A stretch of DNA of 64,000 bases from Panopea generosa (Eukaryota > Mollusca > Bivalvia > Adapedonta > Hiatellidae), in contig CM055907.1 of assembly GCA_029582155.1 (NCBI GenBank), positions 26,997,638 to 27,061,637 of the forward strand, in the 5' to 3' direction. Of this stretch, positions 36,401 to 51,400 are shown one piece after another; the stretch's first letter is position 1, and each line of letters begins with the position of its first letter. A program made the position numbers and the translations under genes. The notes under the pieces are model-generated. The model was given only the letters and a program-made list of their open reading frames with translations. It ran no database searches and was not told where the DNA came from.

Positions 36401-39400
36401 TGACTGTTCTGTAAGTACAATGGGGTTTGTGTGACTGTTCCGTTAAATGTGTGAGCTAGCATCAGTTTGAATAGTTTGTGATGTTAGTACATCAGCGTTT
36501 GTAGGCCTGTTCTGTAAGTACATTAGCGTTTGTAGGACTGTTCTGTTTAATATGTGAGTTGTCATCAGTTTGAATAGTTTGTCATTACATTTTGTCCATT
36601 ATGTATTCAGTTATGTAGACCATAGTATTAAATTGTTTTTATTGATAATGTTATTAAATCAAATTAAATGTTTCAGTTTACAGTTTTAAATTTGTTGATG
36701 TTAATTTTTTGTTATTTAGTCTTGTATATGAATGTGTAGTCATTTACATGCACTGAAATAATTAATTTGTTGACATTCATGCTCGTTTATTATTGAATTT
36801 ATTAAACTCTCCATCAATAACATATGTTGCTAGGTAGAACCTTGTACAATACAGTTTTGCCAACTTGTTTTATAAATTCAATGATAAAAGAGCCAAAAAA
36901 AAAGTAACTAAAGGCAACTCATTAGATATTGTTACTGATGTATTAATGTACACCAATGCTTAGATTATAGGTCATCACATCCTAAGTCATGTAAAAATGG
37001 TATACCTTTCAGCCAGGCCAAACGCTATAGACACATTATATGTAATGATAGCAACTTTGAAGATAGTTTGCCTGTTTTATGACAGTATTTTATTGATCAT
37101 AATTTCCCACCTTCTGTTATAACTCGGCATTAAATAAAGTGACACCACTTTCGCAAACCGACGCTCTTAAGCTTAATGAAAAACAAAACAGTGATGTGAT
37201 ACCTTTCACTGTATGTTATAACATTTCATTACCTAATATAGGTGTTTTTTTAATAAATACTGGGACTTGTTAAAATTGTCTTACAATGAGAGTGTTAAAC
37301 AGTTACATGCATACAAACCTATTGTCGGTGTACAGACGTCCAAAAAATATAAAAGACATTTTGGTACAATCTAAATTTACATGCCATAAGGCACGTACGT
37401 TTAGTTCTGTTTAATGTAAAAGGCGTAGATGCTGTCATTGTTGCAATATAGTACAAGATTCAAGTATCTCTAGTTACATTACTGGTGATAAGTTTGGTAT
37501 ACGTTCTTATGCCAATTGCACATCTGAAAATGTTATATATCTTATTACATGTAAAAAATGTCAAGTACAGTATATTGGACAAATGAATCAAAATGTATCA
37601 AAACTTATGAATAGTCACTTTTTTGACACAAAAAGTTTCCCAAATCCAACATTTTCATCTAATGTTGCAACGCATTTTAACACCGATGCTCATTCAATAG
37701 AAGATTTTTCATTTATGCCATTCGACACTGTTAGTAATAACTTTGATCGTTTGTGTAAGGAAACTTATTGGATTCACAAATTACAAACATTGTATCCATT
37801 TGGACTTAATGCAAAACAGCTATATGATATGTAGAGATGCTTTCATTTAACAGTAACTGTTATATGTACTATCCTTTGTTCTTAATTCTCTTCATTACTA
37901 CTATTTATAGGAATTTAAGTATCCTTTTGATCCGATACTACATGTACTTGCAGCAATATATTACATGAGCCGTGTCTTGTCGCATGTTTGGCTCTTCGAT
38001 GAATAATTCATTGAGTCGAATATTCTACGCACCTGGTAAATGTGGTCCAGTTTCAGCCTGGGTGGACACCGAATGCTGATCTGGACTCACATTTATCACT
38101 CGGGTCCGTATGCACTTTGTCGCACGACGCGGCTCATTTGCTTTTCCCCCTATTTTAACGTCGCGTTATGTGACATTACTTCCTTTGTTTATTTATTTAT
38201 CAATACATGATTTAGGTGATAAGCAGAAACTTCAGAAATAAATCTTCCTGTTTACCTCAGACATGACAATAAAATACAAGAACTAAACATAAAGTAAAAT
38301 ACAAGAGAACCTTATATTTACATGTAGAACTTTTATTAAAAAAATGTTTTATTCTCTGCATACACTGATTCAATTTGAGATGTTCTCAAAAATTTTTATT
38401 GAAAATAAACAAGTAGTTAAATCATAACAATTGATTAATTAATGTCACTCTCATAACAAAAAGTCACAAAATCAGTACAAGCATGGTTCAGCTATTTATG
38501 GTCAGTTCCTGTGGCAACAACAGCTACCCCAACAATAGAATGTAGGTCAGCTGGAGTGTGATGTGATTCAGACATGGGCCTATGTTCCTCAACAGTATCA
38601 ACAGCGATATATTATTACCATAAGGGCAAGATGTGTTGTTGCAGGAGTGGTCCATACAAGGTATTGAAAGAGCACAACTTTCTGTTATGAGGGTGACATT
38701 AATCAATTGCTATGATTTAACTTCTCACTTATTTTCAATGAAATTGTCTATGAAATGATAGGACAGTTTTTTGGCTACAAGAATGTATTCATTTTATAAC
38801 TTATTTTCTGACCTGCCTTACATTTTTGCAACATTAACTCAAAACTGAATGAATTGACAAAATATGTATTTGTTGCTTTCTGAAATATCATTTTCTTTTC
38901 ATTTTTCACAACATTTGATTCAAAACTGAAAAAAAAATTGAAATAAATCATCAAATGTGAATGCTATGAACATTAAATTATTAATAAAGATCTTTTTTTG
39001 AATAATGTAAAAACTATCTTTTTCTCATCTTTTTCAACTTTGAAGTCACTGTTTGACATTTCACATAATGCAATTTCAGTTAAAGGGAATTGATCAGGGT
39101 TTTTCAAAGTTTTAAAATTGGCTTTAAACATTTTTTTCCAATATATCATGGCTACTACTCACTGACTCTGTATTGTCAAAAGTTATCTTTATAAATATGT
39201 AAAAAAAATATATATCGAAAAAGATTTTCTAACCTGGGCTACCCGCCTAGGTTAGACTAAAATAGATTTCCTGCTAAAAAATACAACATTTTTATGTTTA
39301 CACTTAATAAAAATTGTTTCATCTTAGAAAAAAGTCTGAATTACGATGTGAAGGTTGTCAAGCAATATTTAAGAGCTGTCTATTTTTAAAATGGGGATTT

Positions 39401-42400
39401 CATTTCAAGTTTACCATTTATTTTAAATATTGAATATTATTTTAAATATTTTGTCACATTTTGGTGGACTTGAAATACCAAACTTTTCGGATCTTACTTA
39501 TCAATGATAATGAGATGCTTTTTATCCATTTTAAAAATAATTTTATATTTAAAGACATTTATCACATTTTTCCTGATATATTCCCTCTAATCCAGGGGTC
39601 ATGAGTTTGAATCCCCGCCGGGCAACAGCCTCCTTGATGATTGATATACGACATTGTGTCTCATTATCATTCGTCTCTAACCACTGATTCAAGTGGGAAT
39701 GTTATCAGTTACTTGCGGAGATGGGCTGTGCTTGAGTACTGGTTAATCCCAGGAAACAGTGGTTAGGTTAACTGATTGTCTGTTAGCTCTTGATGGCATA
39801 AAAATGACGCTAAATATTCAATCAATCAATATTCCCTCCAAGGAGAAATATTCAAAGTATAAATGGAAATATTGACACGTGAAAGGTCTGTAAATCAAAA
39901 CTAGCTTATAAGATTTGCAGAGGACTGCCTGAATAAGTTTCTACTGAATGCAATATAAGACACAAGCTTTATCCTCAAAATCATTGACATTTATTTCACA
40001 AGGAGACAAACATTTATAAGTCTCTATATACATTTTTTTAACAGAATAGCACTATTATATGATATTTAAAATCAATAAAACCAACAAACAAATCACAAAA
40101 ATGATATAAGGAAAATTGATGAAAATACAATAATAAGGTACATGTCAATATAATAAAGAAATGTGTTGTGTGTTTCATTCCATTACATACTTTATTGTAC
40201 AGAAAGTGTTTCTTTCATTTCAATCTATATTTTAGCCTCTTTTTCTTAAAATCATTACAAACCATTTTTGTATCATTATCTGGCGATAAGCTGTCCAAGT
40301 TTTCGTTTCTGCATAGCTATTTCAGTCAGTGACCGTGTATTCTGTGATCTATTTCTTTTATTGGCAAACCACTTCTTCACCTGGTCAATACTGATGTTTC
40401 CTGCCTGGGCCAGTAACTCAATACCAGTGCTTGTAGGATATGGATGGTCCAGATTTCTGGTGTACCAGCTCTCCATTAGTCGCACTGACTCCCTACTCAA
40501 ATGGGGGCGTGTTTTAATCACTTTTGTAGGCGTGTTTTCCTTCTTTGCGTTATTTAATAATTTTACACTTTTCTCAACACGATCCATGACCTTGTGAAGT
40601 TGGTTGTCATAGTAAGTGTTTACAGACTCCTTGTAGCTCCCAGGATACTGGCTCTCGTGAAGTGTTCTGAACCGTTCAGTTTCAATCATTGCTGATTGAT
40701 AGCGGAAAAAACTTGACAGCTGTCGAATTTCTTCTGGCTGCTTGGCTTCAAGCTTATCAAACTGTTCCTGTAGGTTTCTCTCTCTTGTAAAAACATTCTC
40801 TTTCTGTGCCTCAGTGTTATCTTTTCCTGGTGCTGTGAACAATGTTTGGGGCACAATATCTTTCTTGCATTCTGTGGTAAGGAGAGCCTGTAGGTCACCA
40901 AAGAATGGGTTCTTGGAGAGTGGACTGTCTGGCGGTGGGGAGCCAAGCAAATTTGATAATGATTCGTTGAACCTTGAGTCAAATCCTGGGCTGTTGTAGA
41001 CTGGTTTACAGTCTCTTAATGTACTGGTAAAGGATTTTTTAGCAACTGGTGTTGTGTTTTGAAGGTTAGGCAGCCTTGTTAAGTTTGGCATTATTGCCTC
41101 AGTGTTGGTTATCTGTTCAAAATTTGTTATTGGTTTTAAGGGATATACAGACTGGTAGTCTGTTATTCCTCTTGTAGGAGGCTGTACATGTCCCGTGAGT
41201 AACTGCATAGACTGGTCATAGGTCGGTGGTTGAGCATTTCTATAATGTAGTTTTAAAGACTGGTTATTATAGTGTTTTTCCTGCCTGCCATGCACCAAAT
41301 CAGACTGGTCGTAAAATGGTTGCTCATTTTTCATAACTGGAGATTCATTTTTTGTCCAAGGGAAGTAACTCTTCTGTGGCTGATTGTCAATATTTAAGGA
41401 TTGAGTCAAGGCAGCATAATTGAATGAAGGGACATAACTGCTTGGCTGATAACTCTGGTTACCTCCCATCACTTCATCGTTGTATGAGATTGTCTGCACA
41501 GGAGAAAGGCTGTTGGAAACATGTGATTGAAGGCGTGGACGTTTATATCCTTCAACTTCATTGGCTAATTGAACCTCATCCAGATGGCGCTTGTGTTTAC
41601 CTTGTTGTTCATAACCATGTGGAGGTTTCTGTTCAAAAGAAAAAATACACTTAATTCTGTGTTTAAGAAATAACATTTTTTAAAATGTTTTCAAATAAGT
41701 ACATTTTTTGATGCACATCTGTATTCTACCTCAGTCTTTCACATCCATCACAATAATAAATACCTCAGTCTGTCACATATGTCAAAATAACAAACTACCT
41801 CAGTCTTTCACATCCATCACAATAACAAATACCTCAGTCTGTCACATATGTCAAAAAAACAAACTACCTCAGTCTGGCACATCCATCACAATAACAAATA
41901 CCTCAGTCTGTCACATATGTCAAAATAACAAACTACCTCAGTCTTTCACATCCATCACAATAACAAATACCTCAGTCTGTCACATATGTCAAAATAACAA
42001 ACTACCTCAGTCTGGCACATCCATCACAATAACAAACTACCTCAGTTTGTCACATCCATCACAGTAACAAACTATCTCAGTCTGTCACATACATCACAAT
42101 AACAAATACCTCAGTCTGTCACATCCATCACAATAACAACTACCTCAGTCTGTCACATCCATCACAAAAACAAACTACCTCAGTCTGTCACATCCATCAC
42201 ATTAACAAACTACCTCAGTCTGTCACATACATCACATTAACAACTACCTCAGTCTGTCACATACATCACAATAACAAACTACCTCAGTCTGTCACATACA
42301 TCATAAAAACGAACTATCTCAGTTTGTCACAAACATCACAATAACAACTACCTCAGTCTGTCACATCCATCACAATAACAACTACCTCAGTCTGTCACAT

Positions 42401-45400
42401 ACATCACAATAACAAACTACTCCAGTCTGTCACATACATCACAAAAACGAACTACCTGAGTCTGTCACATCCATCACAATAACAACTACCTCAGTCTGTC
42501 ACATCCATCACAATAACAAACTACCTCAGTCTGTCACATACATCACAAAAACGAACTATCTCAGTTTGTCACAAACATCACAATAACAACTACCTCAGTC
42601 TGTCACATCCATCACAATAACAACTACCTCAGTCTGTCACATACATCACAATAACAAACTACTCCAGTCTGTCACATACATCACAAAAACGAACTACCTG
42701 AGTCTGTCACATCCATCACAATAACAACTACCTCAGTCTGTCACATCCATCACAATAACAAACTACCTCAGTCTGTCACATACATCACAAAAACGAACTA
42801 TCTCAGTTTGTCACAAACATCACAACAAACTACCTCAGTCTGTTACATCCAACACCATTACAAACTACCTTAGTCTGTCACATACATCACAATAAGAAAC
42901 TACCTCAGTCTGTCACATACATCACAGTGACAAACTACCTCAGTCTGTCACATACATCACAATAACAAACTACCTCAGTCTGTCACATCCATCACAATAA
43001 CAAACTACCTCAATCTGTCACATACATCACAATAACAAACTTCCTCAGTCTGTCACATACATCACAAAAACAAATACCTCAATCTGTCCTAACAACACAA
43101 TAACATATATCTCAGTCTGTCACATACATCACAGTGACCCACTACCTCAGTCTGTCACATACATCACAATAACAAACTATCTCAGTCTTTCACATACATC
43201 ACAATAACAAACTAACTCAGTCTGTCACATACATCACAATAACAAATACCTCAGTCTGTCACATACAACACAATAACAAATACTTAAGTCTGTCACATCC
43301 ATCACAATAACAAATACCTCAATGTGTCACATTCATCACAATAACAAACAATAACAAATACCTCACTGTGTCTATTCCATCACAATAACAAATACCTCAG
43401 TCTGTCACATCATCACAATAACAACTACCTCAGTCTGTCACATACATCACAATAACAACTACCTTAGTTTGTCACATACATCACAATAACAAACTACCTC
43501 AGTCTTTCACATACATCACAAAAACAAACTACCTCAGTCTGTCACATCCATCACAAAAACAAATTACCTCAGTCTGTCACATACATCACAAAAACGAACT
43601 ACCTCAGTCTGTCACATCCATCACAATAACAAACTACGTCAGTCTGTCACATCCATCATAAAAACAAATATTTCAGTCTGTCACATACATCACAATAACA
43701 ACTACATCAGTCTGCCACATACATCACAATAACAACTACCTCAGTCTCACATACATCACAATAACAACTTACCTCAGTCTTTCACATACATCACCATAAC
43801 AAACTACCTCAGTCTGTCACATCCATCACAATAACAAACCACTTCAGTGTGTCACATCCATCATAATAACAAACTACCTCAGTCTTTCACATACATTACA
43901 ATAACAAGCTACCTCAGTCTGTCACATCCATAACAATAACAAGCTACCTCAGTCTGTCACATACATCACAATAATAAATACCTCAGACTGTCACATCCAT
44001 CACAATAACAAACTACCTCAGTCTGTCACATCCATCACAATAACAAACTACCTCAGTCTGTCACATACATCACAATAACAAACTACCTCAGTCTGTCACA
44101 TACATCACAGTTACAAACTACCTTAGTCTGTCACGGACCACGGCGTGGTCTAGCGGTAGAGCATCTGCCTCACATGCTGAAGGTTGTGGGCTCAATCCCC
44201 AGCTGGGTCATACCAAATACTTAAAAACTGGTACTAGAAGCTTCCTAGCTTGACGCTCAGCATTTAAAGGAGAGTTCAAGGTCTGGTCGGCCCGGTGTCA
44301 GTATAATGTGACTTGGTAGGGTATCATACCATGTGTCTGCGGCATGATACTCCAGTGTGACAGCGCTTAGAATACTGTTTCTAGTAGACACCGTCGCGAT
44401 ATGACTGAAAATTGTTGAAAGTGACGTTAAACACCGTACAACCCAGTCTGTCACATCCATCACAATAACAAACTACCTCAGTCTGTCACATCCATCACAA
44501 TAACAAACTACCTCAGTTTGTTATGTCCATCACAATAACAAACTACCTCAGTCTGCCACATCCATCACAATAACAAACTACCTCAGTCTGTCACATCCAT
44601 TACAATAACGAACTACCTCAGTTTGTTATGTCCATCACAATAACAAACTACCTCAGTCTGTCACATCCATCACAATAACAAACTAACTCAGTCTGTCACA
44701 TACATCACAATAACAAATACCTCAGTCTGTCACATACAACACAATAACAAATACCTAAGTCTGTCACATCCATCACAATAACAAATACCTCAATGTGTCA
44801 CATTTATCACAATAACAAACAATAACAAATACCTCACTGTGTCTATTCCATCACAATAACAAATACCTCAGTCTGTCACATCATCACAATAACAACTACC
44901 TCAGTCTGTCACATACATCACAATAACAACTACCTTAGTTTGTCACATACATCACAATAACAAACTACCTCAGTCTTTCACATACATCACAAAAACAAAC
45001 TACCTCAGTCTGTCACATCCATCACAAAAACAAATTACCTCAGTCTGTCACATACATCACAAAAACGAACTACCTCAGTCTGTCACATCCATCACAATAA
45101 CAAACTACGTCAGTCTGTCACATCCATCATAAAAACAAATATTTCAGTCTGTCACATACATCACAATAACAACTACATCAGTCTGTCACATACATCACAA
45201 TAACAACTACCTCAGTCTCACATACATCACAATAACAACTTACCTCAGTCTTTCACATACATCACCATAACAAACTACCTCAGTCTGTCACATCCATCAC
45301 AATAACAAACTACCTCAGTCTGTCACATCCATCACAATAACAAACTACTTCAGTGTGTCACATCCATCATAATAACAAACTACCTCAGTCTTTCACATAC

Positions 45401-48400
45401 ATTACAATAACAAGCTACCTCAGTCTGTCACATCCATAACAATAACAAGCTACCTCAGTCTGTCACATACATCACAATAATAAATACCTCAGACTGTCAC
45501 ATCCATCACAATAACAAACTACCTCAGTCTGTCACATCCATCACAATAACAAACTACCTCAGTCTGTCACATACATCACAAAAACAAATATTTCAGTCTG
45601 TCACATACATCACAATAACAAATACCTCAGTCTGTCACATACATCACAATAACAAACTACCTCAGTCTGTCACATACATCACAGTTACAAACTACCTTAG
45701 TCTGTCACGGACCGCGGCGTGGTCTAGGGGTAGAGCATCTGCCTCACATGCTGAAGGTTGTGGGCTCAATCCCCAGCTGGGTCATACCAAATACTTAAAA
45801 ACTGGTACTAGAAGCTTCCTAGCTTGACGCTCAGCATTTAAAGGAGAGTTCAAGGTCTGGTCGGCCCGGTGTCAGTATAATGTGACTTGGTAGGGTATCA
45901 TACCATGTGTCTGCGGCATGATACTCCAGTGTGACAGCGCTTAGAATACTGTTTCTAGTAGACACCGTCGCGATATGACTGAAAATTGTTGAAAGTGACG
46001 TTAAACACCGTACAACCCAGTCTGTCACATCCATCACAATAACAAACTACCTCAGTCTGTCACATCCATCACAATAACAAACTACCTCAGTTTGTTATGT
46101 CCATCACAATAACAAACTACCTCAGTCTGCCACATCCATCACAATAACAAACTACCTCAGTCTGTCACATCCATTACAATAACGAACTACCTCAGTTTGT
46201 TATGTCCATCACAATAACAAACTACCTCAGTCTGTCACATCCATCACAATAACAAACTAATTCAGTCTGTCACATCCATCACAATAACAAACTTCCTCAG
46301 TCTGTCACATCCTTCACAATAACAAACTACCTCAGTCTGTCACATCCATCACAATTACAAACTACCTCAGTCTGTCACATCCATCACAATAACAGACGAC
46401 CTCAGTCCATTAATTAACTATTTTCAACCTACTGCGATTTTACTAATTTTATCAAACTGTTAAGGCCCTGTAATAACTTCAATATGTAGTTCCAAATGGC
46501 AATACTTGGCTAGTAATAGGTTGGATATGGCTGTATGTTAACAGATGTAAAAAAAAAAATTTTTGAATGGAGGTTTACACCATTTTCAACACATCACATG
46601 TTATATGATATATAAAAACTGGTATTCAATTTTATTGGTTGAGGAAGATCTCAGAATGAATCTGAGTTGAACCAACGCACATCCTTCTGCAAGTTCCTCA
46701 CATAAGTTGTTTGGACCAAGCAGGGCTCAAACTTACAACCTCAGTGGTGAGAGCCAAGTTGTTATTAGACGAAAGCAGGTTTGATCACTCGGCCACAGTG
46801 AACCGAGATGTAGCGACAGATATGTGAACATGAGTATAATTGGATTTCATCAATATTGTTTGTACCTTAAATAGATGCTTGTTATTGCATAGCTTTAAAT
46901 ATTATAATTAGCCAATTTGTATCAAAACCATTATGTGAAATATCTATAAATTATATCCATGAACGGAAGTGATATGTATATTTATTTTTGCATTTTGATT
47001 TTTTTTTAAAAATTCATATCGGGGGTTGATAATTGAAAACCATGTGACAACATTCAACAAAAATGAAAAGACACTCATTTGTATTCAAGAGTTGCAGTGG
47101 TCGAGTGGTTAGCATGCTTGTTCCTAGACACAGGTCTTCGATTTTATTTCTGGTGGGGTCAAGTCAGGGGGGTTCCAAATACACTCCAATATTACCTTAT
47201 TCAGGCAAGATGCTGTGAAGTTATTCAACCTTCAGAGTGGATTTAAGCTGTTTGTCCTGTTTGAAGAGAGAGAGTCATACACTGAACTTGTGTTAATCAG
47301 TGATTTAAAAATCCGTAAACCTCCTTTGGAAACAAGGTTACCTATGTTTAATCAATTTACAATTCCGGGAGTAAAGGAAGAAAGAGAAAAATAAAAATAT
47401 TATCCCTCTTCCCTGTGCATAGATAGACAATTTTCCTATGTTATCCCAAACCTCTATATTAAAAAACTATCAGCCGCTTATAAAACCTTATCAATGTACT
47501 AATAATAAAACAAATACCAGAATGTAATTTAAAAAAGAAAGAAATATAGCGATGACTGAAGGTATGAGACTTTAAGATACAATGTAAAAGATTGATGAAC
47601 AATGCTATCAGTTCTCACCAAGATAACTGCAGAGCGGTCAGTGATAGAATTGTCTTCCCATGGACGTAGAACTGCTGTGGAATTATCTATACTTTCACTT
47701 GATGTATTCCCAATCCAGTTTCCATCTTCCAAATTGCCAAGCGTTGCCGCGGTGATGTCCGATAGTGAAATCCTTCCAGAATCACTCAATTTCACCGTTA
47801 CACTATTTTCACCATCAAGTTCAAAGTTTAACGATTTTCCTGATGACATTATTTCAGTTAGATAGTGTGTTACTAACACAATTAGTTAATTGATTAATTA
47901 ATTAGCACATAGAATCAAAATTCATTCATTAAATATGTAAAACTCGAAACTTTTACTCAGTAGTGTCTCCAACTTTACTCAGTTTAATATTTAATTTCCA
48001 CTCATTCATATGTTACACATTCAATAACTCAATAGCATTTAAAGTTGGAAGCACATCAGTCTGAAAATATAACTGTTGCTACAAGAAATTTCATTGGTCA
48101 ATGCAATTAATATAATGTATTTTGATTGGTTTAGAAATTTCATCTTAGATTTTGACCAATTTTTTTTTTGTTTCACACCTTTCTCCTTGTTTGTTGAAAT
48201 AATCTTTTAATCCTTCACCTGTGATCTCTCAATCTGTAATTATCCTATAAACTTGTTTGAGTACTTACTCAAAGTGTTTGGCAAACATTATTGTGTAATA
48301 CATTGTAGTTGTAAAAACAGTTTTGGTCTCCCATACTTACAATGTGATCAGATGATTACAGAAACCATGATCCAGGAATAATTGTTCTGACCAGAATTGA

Positions 48401-51400
48401 ATAGAAAACAAAGCAGGATGAAATGAAGGGTGTAGCCATGTATATGCTGATTATTTGGTGTATCTGTTGTTACCATAATCATCATCATTCAATAAATGTC
48501 TTCAATTTTCAACACCTACATCTAATGCTCAGCCTTGGGGGAAAGTTAAAGGGACACAAGGCAATGTTAAAATCTATGATAATTTAACTCACATTCTGGA
48601 ATTAAATATATATATATACTATGATTCCCACATGAAGATATTACTTTCAAAATATTACTACTGAAAGTTCATATTTAAGAAATTATCAACAGTTTTTATA
48701 AAACTTGTCAAGTCCTCCTAGTTTTGCAAATATGAGTAAAGATATTTAAAAACAATTTGATATTATTTATGATTTTTTTGTATCATTCTGATAAAATCTA
48801 ATGAGATTAATTAGCGTGTTTTTTAACAAATGAATGCAAATCTGCAAAAAGGGATGTCTTCCAAGCCCCTTTGGAATATAGAAGGGTCTGAATACATACT
48901 GGTTTATTTAAAATGAATATTTGCATCATGTTTATTTATAACTAAGCAGGGTCTAGTTAGCTCAGCTGGTAGCGTGTCTGGCTATGAATCCAGAGGTCAT
49001 GGATTTGAATCGTCCCACACAACCACAGTCTCCATGATGATTGATATAGAACATTTCATCTTATTGTCATTCATCTCTAATTGTTGATTCAAGTGAGAAA
49101 GTTATCTGTTAATTGAGAAGATGGATGTGTCCACGTACTGGTAAACCTGCCCAGATCCCAGAAAGACTGGTTAGGTTAACTGATCGTCTGTAACACCTTG
49201 ATTGCATAAAAATTATGCTAACTATTCAAACAAATATATAATTTTGAAAAAACTAGTGTTTAAGGATAATTTGTGAAAATTGCTGGGTGTACCTTTAATA
49301 ATGAGGAATTGGATTGGTGTTTGTTATGTAAATATCCAAGCACCTGTGAATATGAAAATGGACTCCATTTTGTGTGGTAATCTGTTTCCTATGTGCTATG
49401 TGATTATGAGCTCTACTTTCATCATTGGAAATGAAGTCTAATCTGCTCTGTTCTTTTCCGTGTTGTTGAATTACTGGCCAGAGTTGTGCTTCAACCAATC
49501 TTCCATAGGCGTTGTGTCAGAAAAAATGTCTTTAAAATAAAAATATATACATATAAAATTAATAAAAAGCATCTTGCTATCATTCAGAAATAAAATATTA
49601 ATGATAAAAAAATTTGATTTAAAAACCTGACAAAAAATTTATTTTTTAATGGGAATGGTGAATTGAAACACAATCCCTACCAGAGTACCAGTATTCTTGA
49701 CTAATAGGGGTCCTCCGTGGCCGAGTGGTCTAAGGCGCCGTCTCAAGATCATTTACCTCTCACCGCTATGGTTGTAGGTTCGAGTCCCGCTCGCTCCAAA
49801 AACTTTATGTGAGAAAGTTTCCAGTTACTTGCGGAAGGACGGTGGTTCTACTCAGTCTGACTCAGTCTGAGGTCTTCCTCCACCAGTAAAACTGGATATG
49901 CCATATATAACCTGAAATGTGTTGAAAATGGCATTAAACCCCATTCTTGACTAATATCATACGCATATTGCATGACGTCCTTTTTCTTGTCATTCAGGCT
50001 ATTTCTGAAATAAATAACCAGTATGACGGATCAAATTGCCATCAAAATAAAATTATGTTTCTCTTGAAATATGTCCCAAATGAAGCATGAAATCAGTTTT
50101 AGTCTAACCATTTCAATATACAATGTTGATATTTGAGCAGAACAATCTTTTATTTTGGTTTAAGCATAATAAAACTTTTCATCATTCATATTGCTATGGT
50201 AATATATATGAATGTAGGGGAAAACAATTTTTGTTTACCATTTGCTAGATTTTTAAAAGTCCTAATATTCTTGCTTTAAAGACTTTTCTGTATTTCAGGA
50301 GTTGGGCAGTACTGGACATTGTGCCTCAGCTGCAGACGTACAGCTGTAACCATGGCAACCAAACAGTCTGTCATAATGATATATCGCTTGAAAGGTAAGT
50401 GCTTAATGTATGAAATGTCAATTAAATATTCCTAACCAGCTATTTAAAACTAAAGAAAAATACAATGGTTGAACAGAAAACTTTTGTGACTATTTCTATA
50501 TATACATTATTTACAATTGTTGTAACTCATCTTTTGCAAGACCTGAGTCCGAGATTATAAAAAGTTTCCTTGCTCATTTGAAGAGTTTATACTTTCAAAT
50601 TCAATATTCAGCCAACTGTTTGTGCTTTAATTGGTGTTTTAATATAAATCCTGTAATCTTGGGTTTGAGTAGAAATTTGAGTTGGTCTTAAAATTAAAAA
50701 GTTTTGTAACCATGGGTCCGAAAGGTACATTGAAATAAATGTGTAAGCAATACAGAATGGAACAAAGTTTAAAATTGCTCATGTTATTTTTCGGCTAGTT
50801 TGGTTTTCCATTTTCTGAGGTCCTTCAAAAATGAAACCAGTATAACTTGTATTGATTGAGCTATAAAATACAATAATCATGTAAAATGTCAACTACACAT
50901 ATCCTCTTTCTGTTTAGGGCTGCATTGAACGGCGAGATATCAACTATACCACTCACCACAGTAAGGAAATAATTTATTCAAATGAAATTTATCCAAATAC
51001 ACATACATACTTCTTATTTACAACATATGTCTGACACTTATTTATTTTACATCAATTGTGAAACAAATTCTTACAACTCAGACAAATTACACTCAAATTC
51101 TTCGTGGGTATAACCAGTACTAAGCAGATGCTGATAAAGTGTCTAGCTCAAGGACATCACACATGGCTGTGGTGTAGGACCAAACTCACACTCCCCCGAT
51201 ACTGGGTCCGATACTCTACTACTGGAGCCTACACTCCATGTAATATAAGAGTACCGGTATTTGTTGTATATTATGTGACTGCATCTATTTTAACTATGCA
51301 ATATGTTTTGATTGATATTACTACCTGTACTTGCGATATTACTATTATTTTGAAATGTATCTGTTAGAGGTCACACCATGTTTTTTCATGAAGGGGGTCA

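Larger units (their letters stand above)
41716..46405. repeat. 4.7-kb satellite with 35-bp unit
   Basis: More than 100 head-to-tail units, consensus ACCTCAGTCTGTCACATCCA then TCACAATAACAAACT, with 33-34-bp variants (AACAACTACC, AACAAATACC). Higher-order blocks are visible at 42330-42560 versus 42560-42790, and a segment of about 1.5 kb (43190-44690) is duplicated at 44680-46255 with a SINE inside each half. It fills most of the homeobox intron (41629-47618). Confidence 0.95.

Noticed and set aside
40268..40597. Plus-strand open frames across 40268-41654
   Set aside because: Antisense shadows of the homeobox exon.
44134..45780. tRNA genes with CAC anticodon
   Set aside because: Only the head resembles a tRNA. 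It continues into a SINE body and tail, and the acceptor stem does not pair properly.
41716..46405. CRISPR-like array (35-bp repeated element)
   Set aside because: Units are contiguous, with no unique spacers, in animal intronic DNA.
47529..47618. Extension of homeobox exon 1 past the donor (VRTDSIVHQSFTLYLK)
   Set aside because: A GTGAGA donor at 47618 is in phase with the acceptor at 41628, and the extension reads as AT-rich intron.
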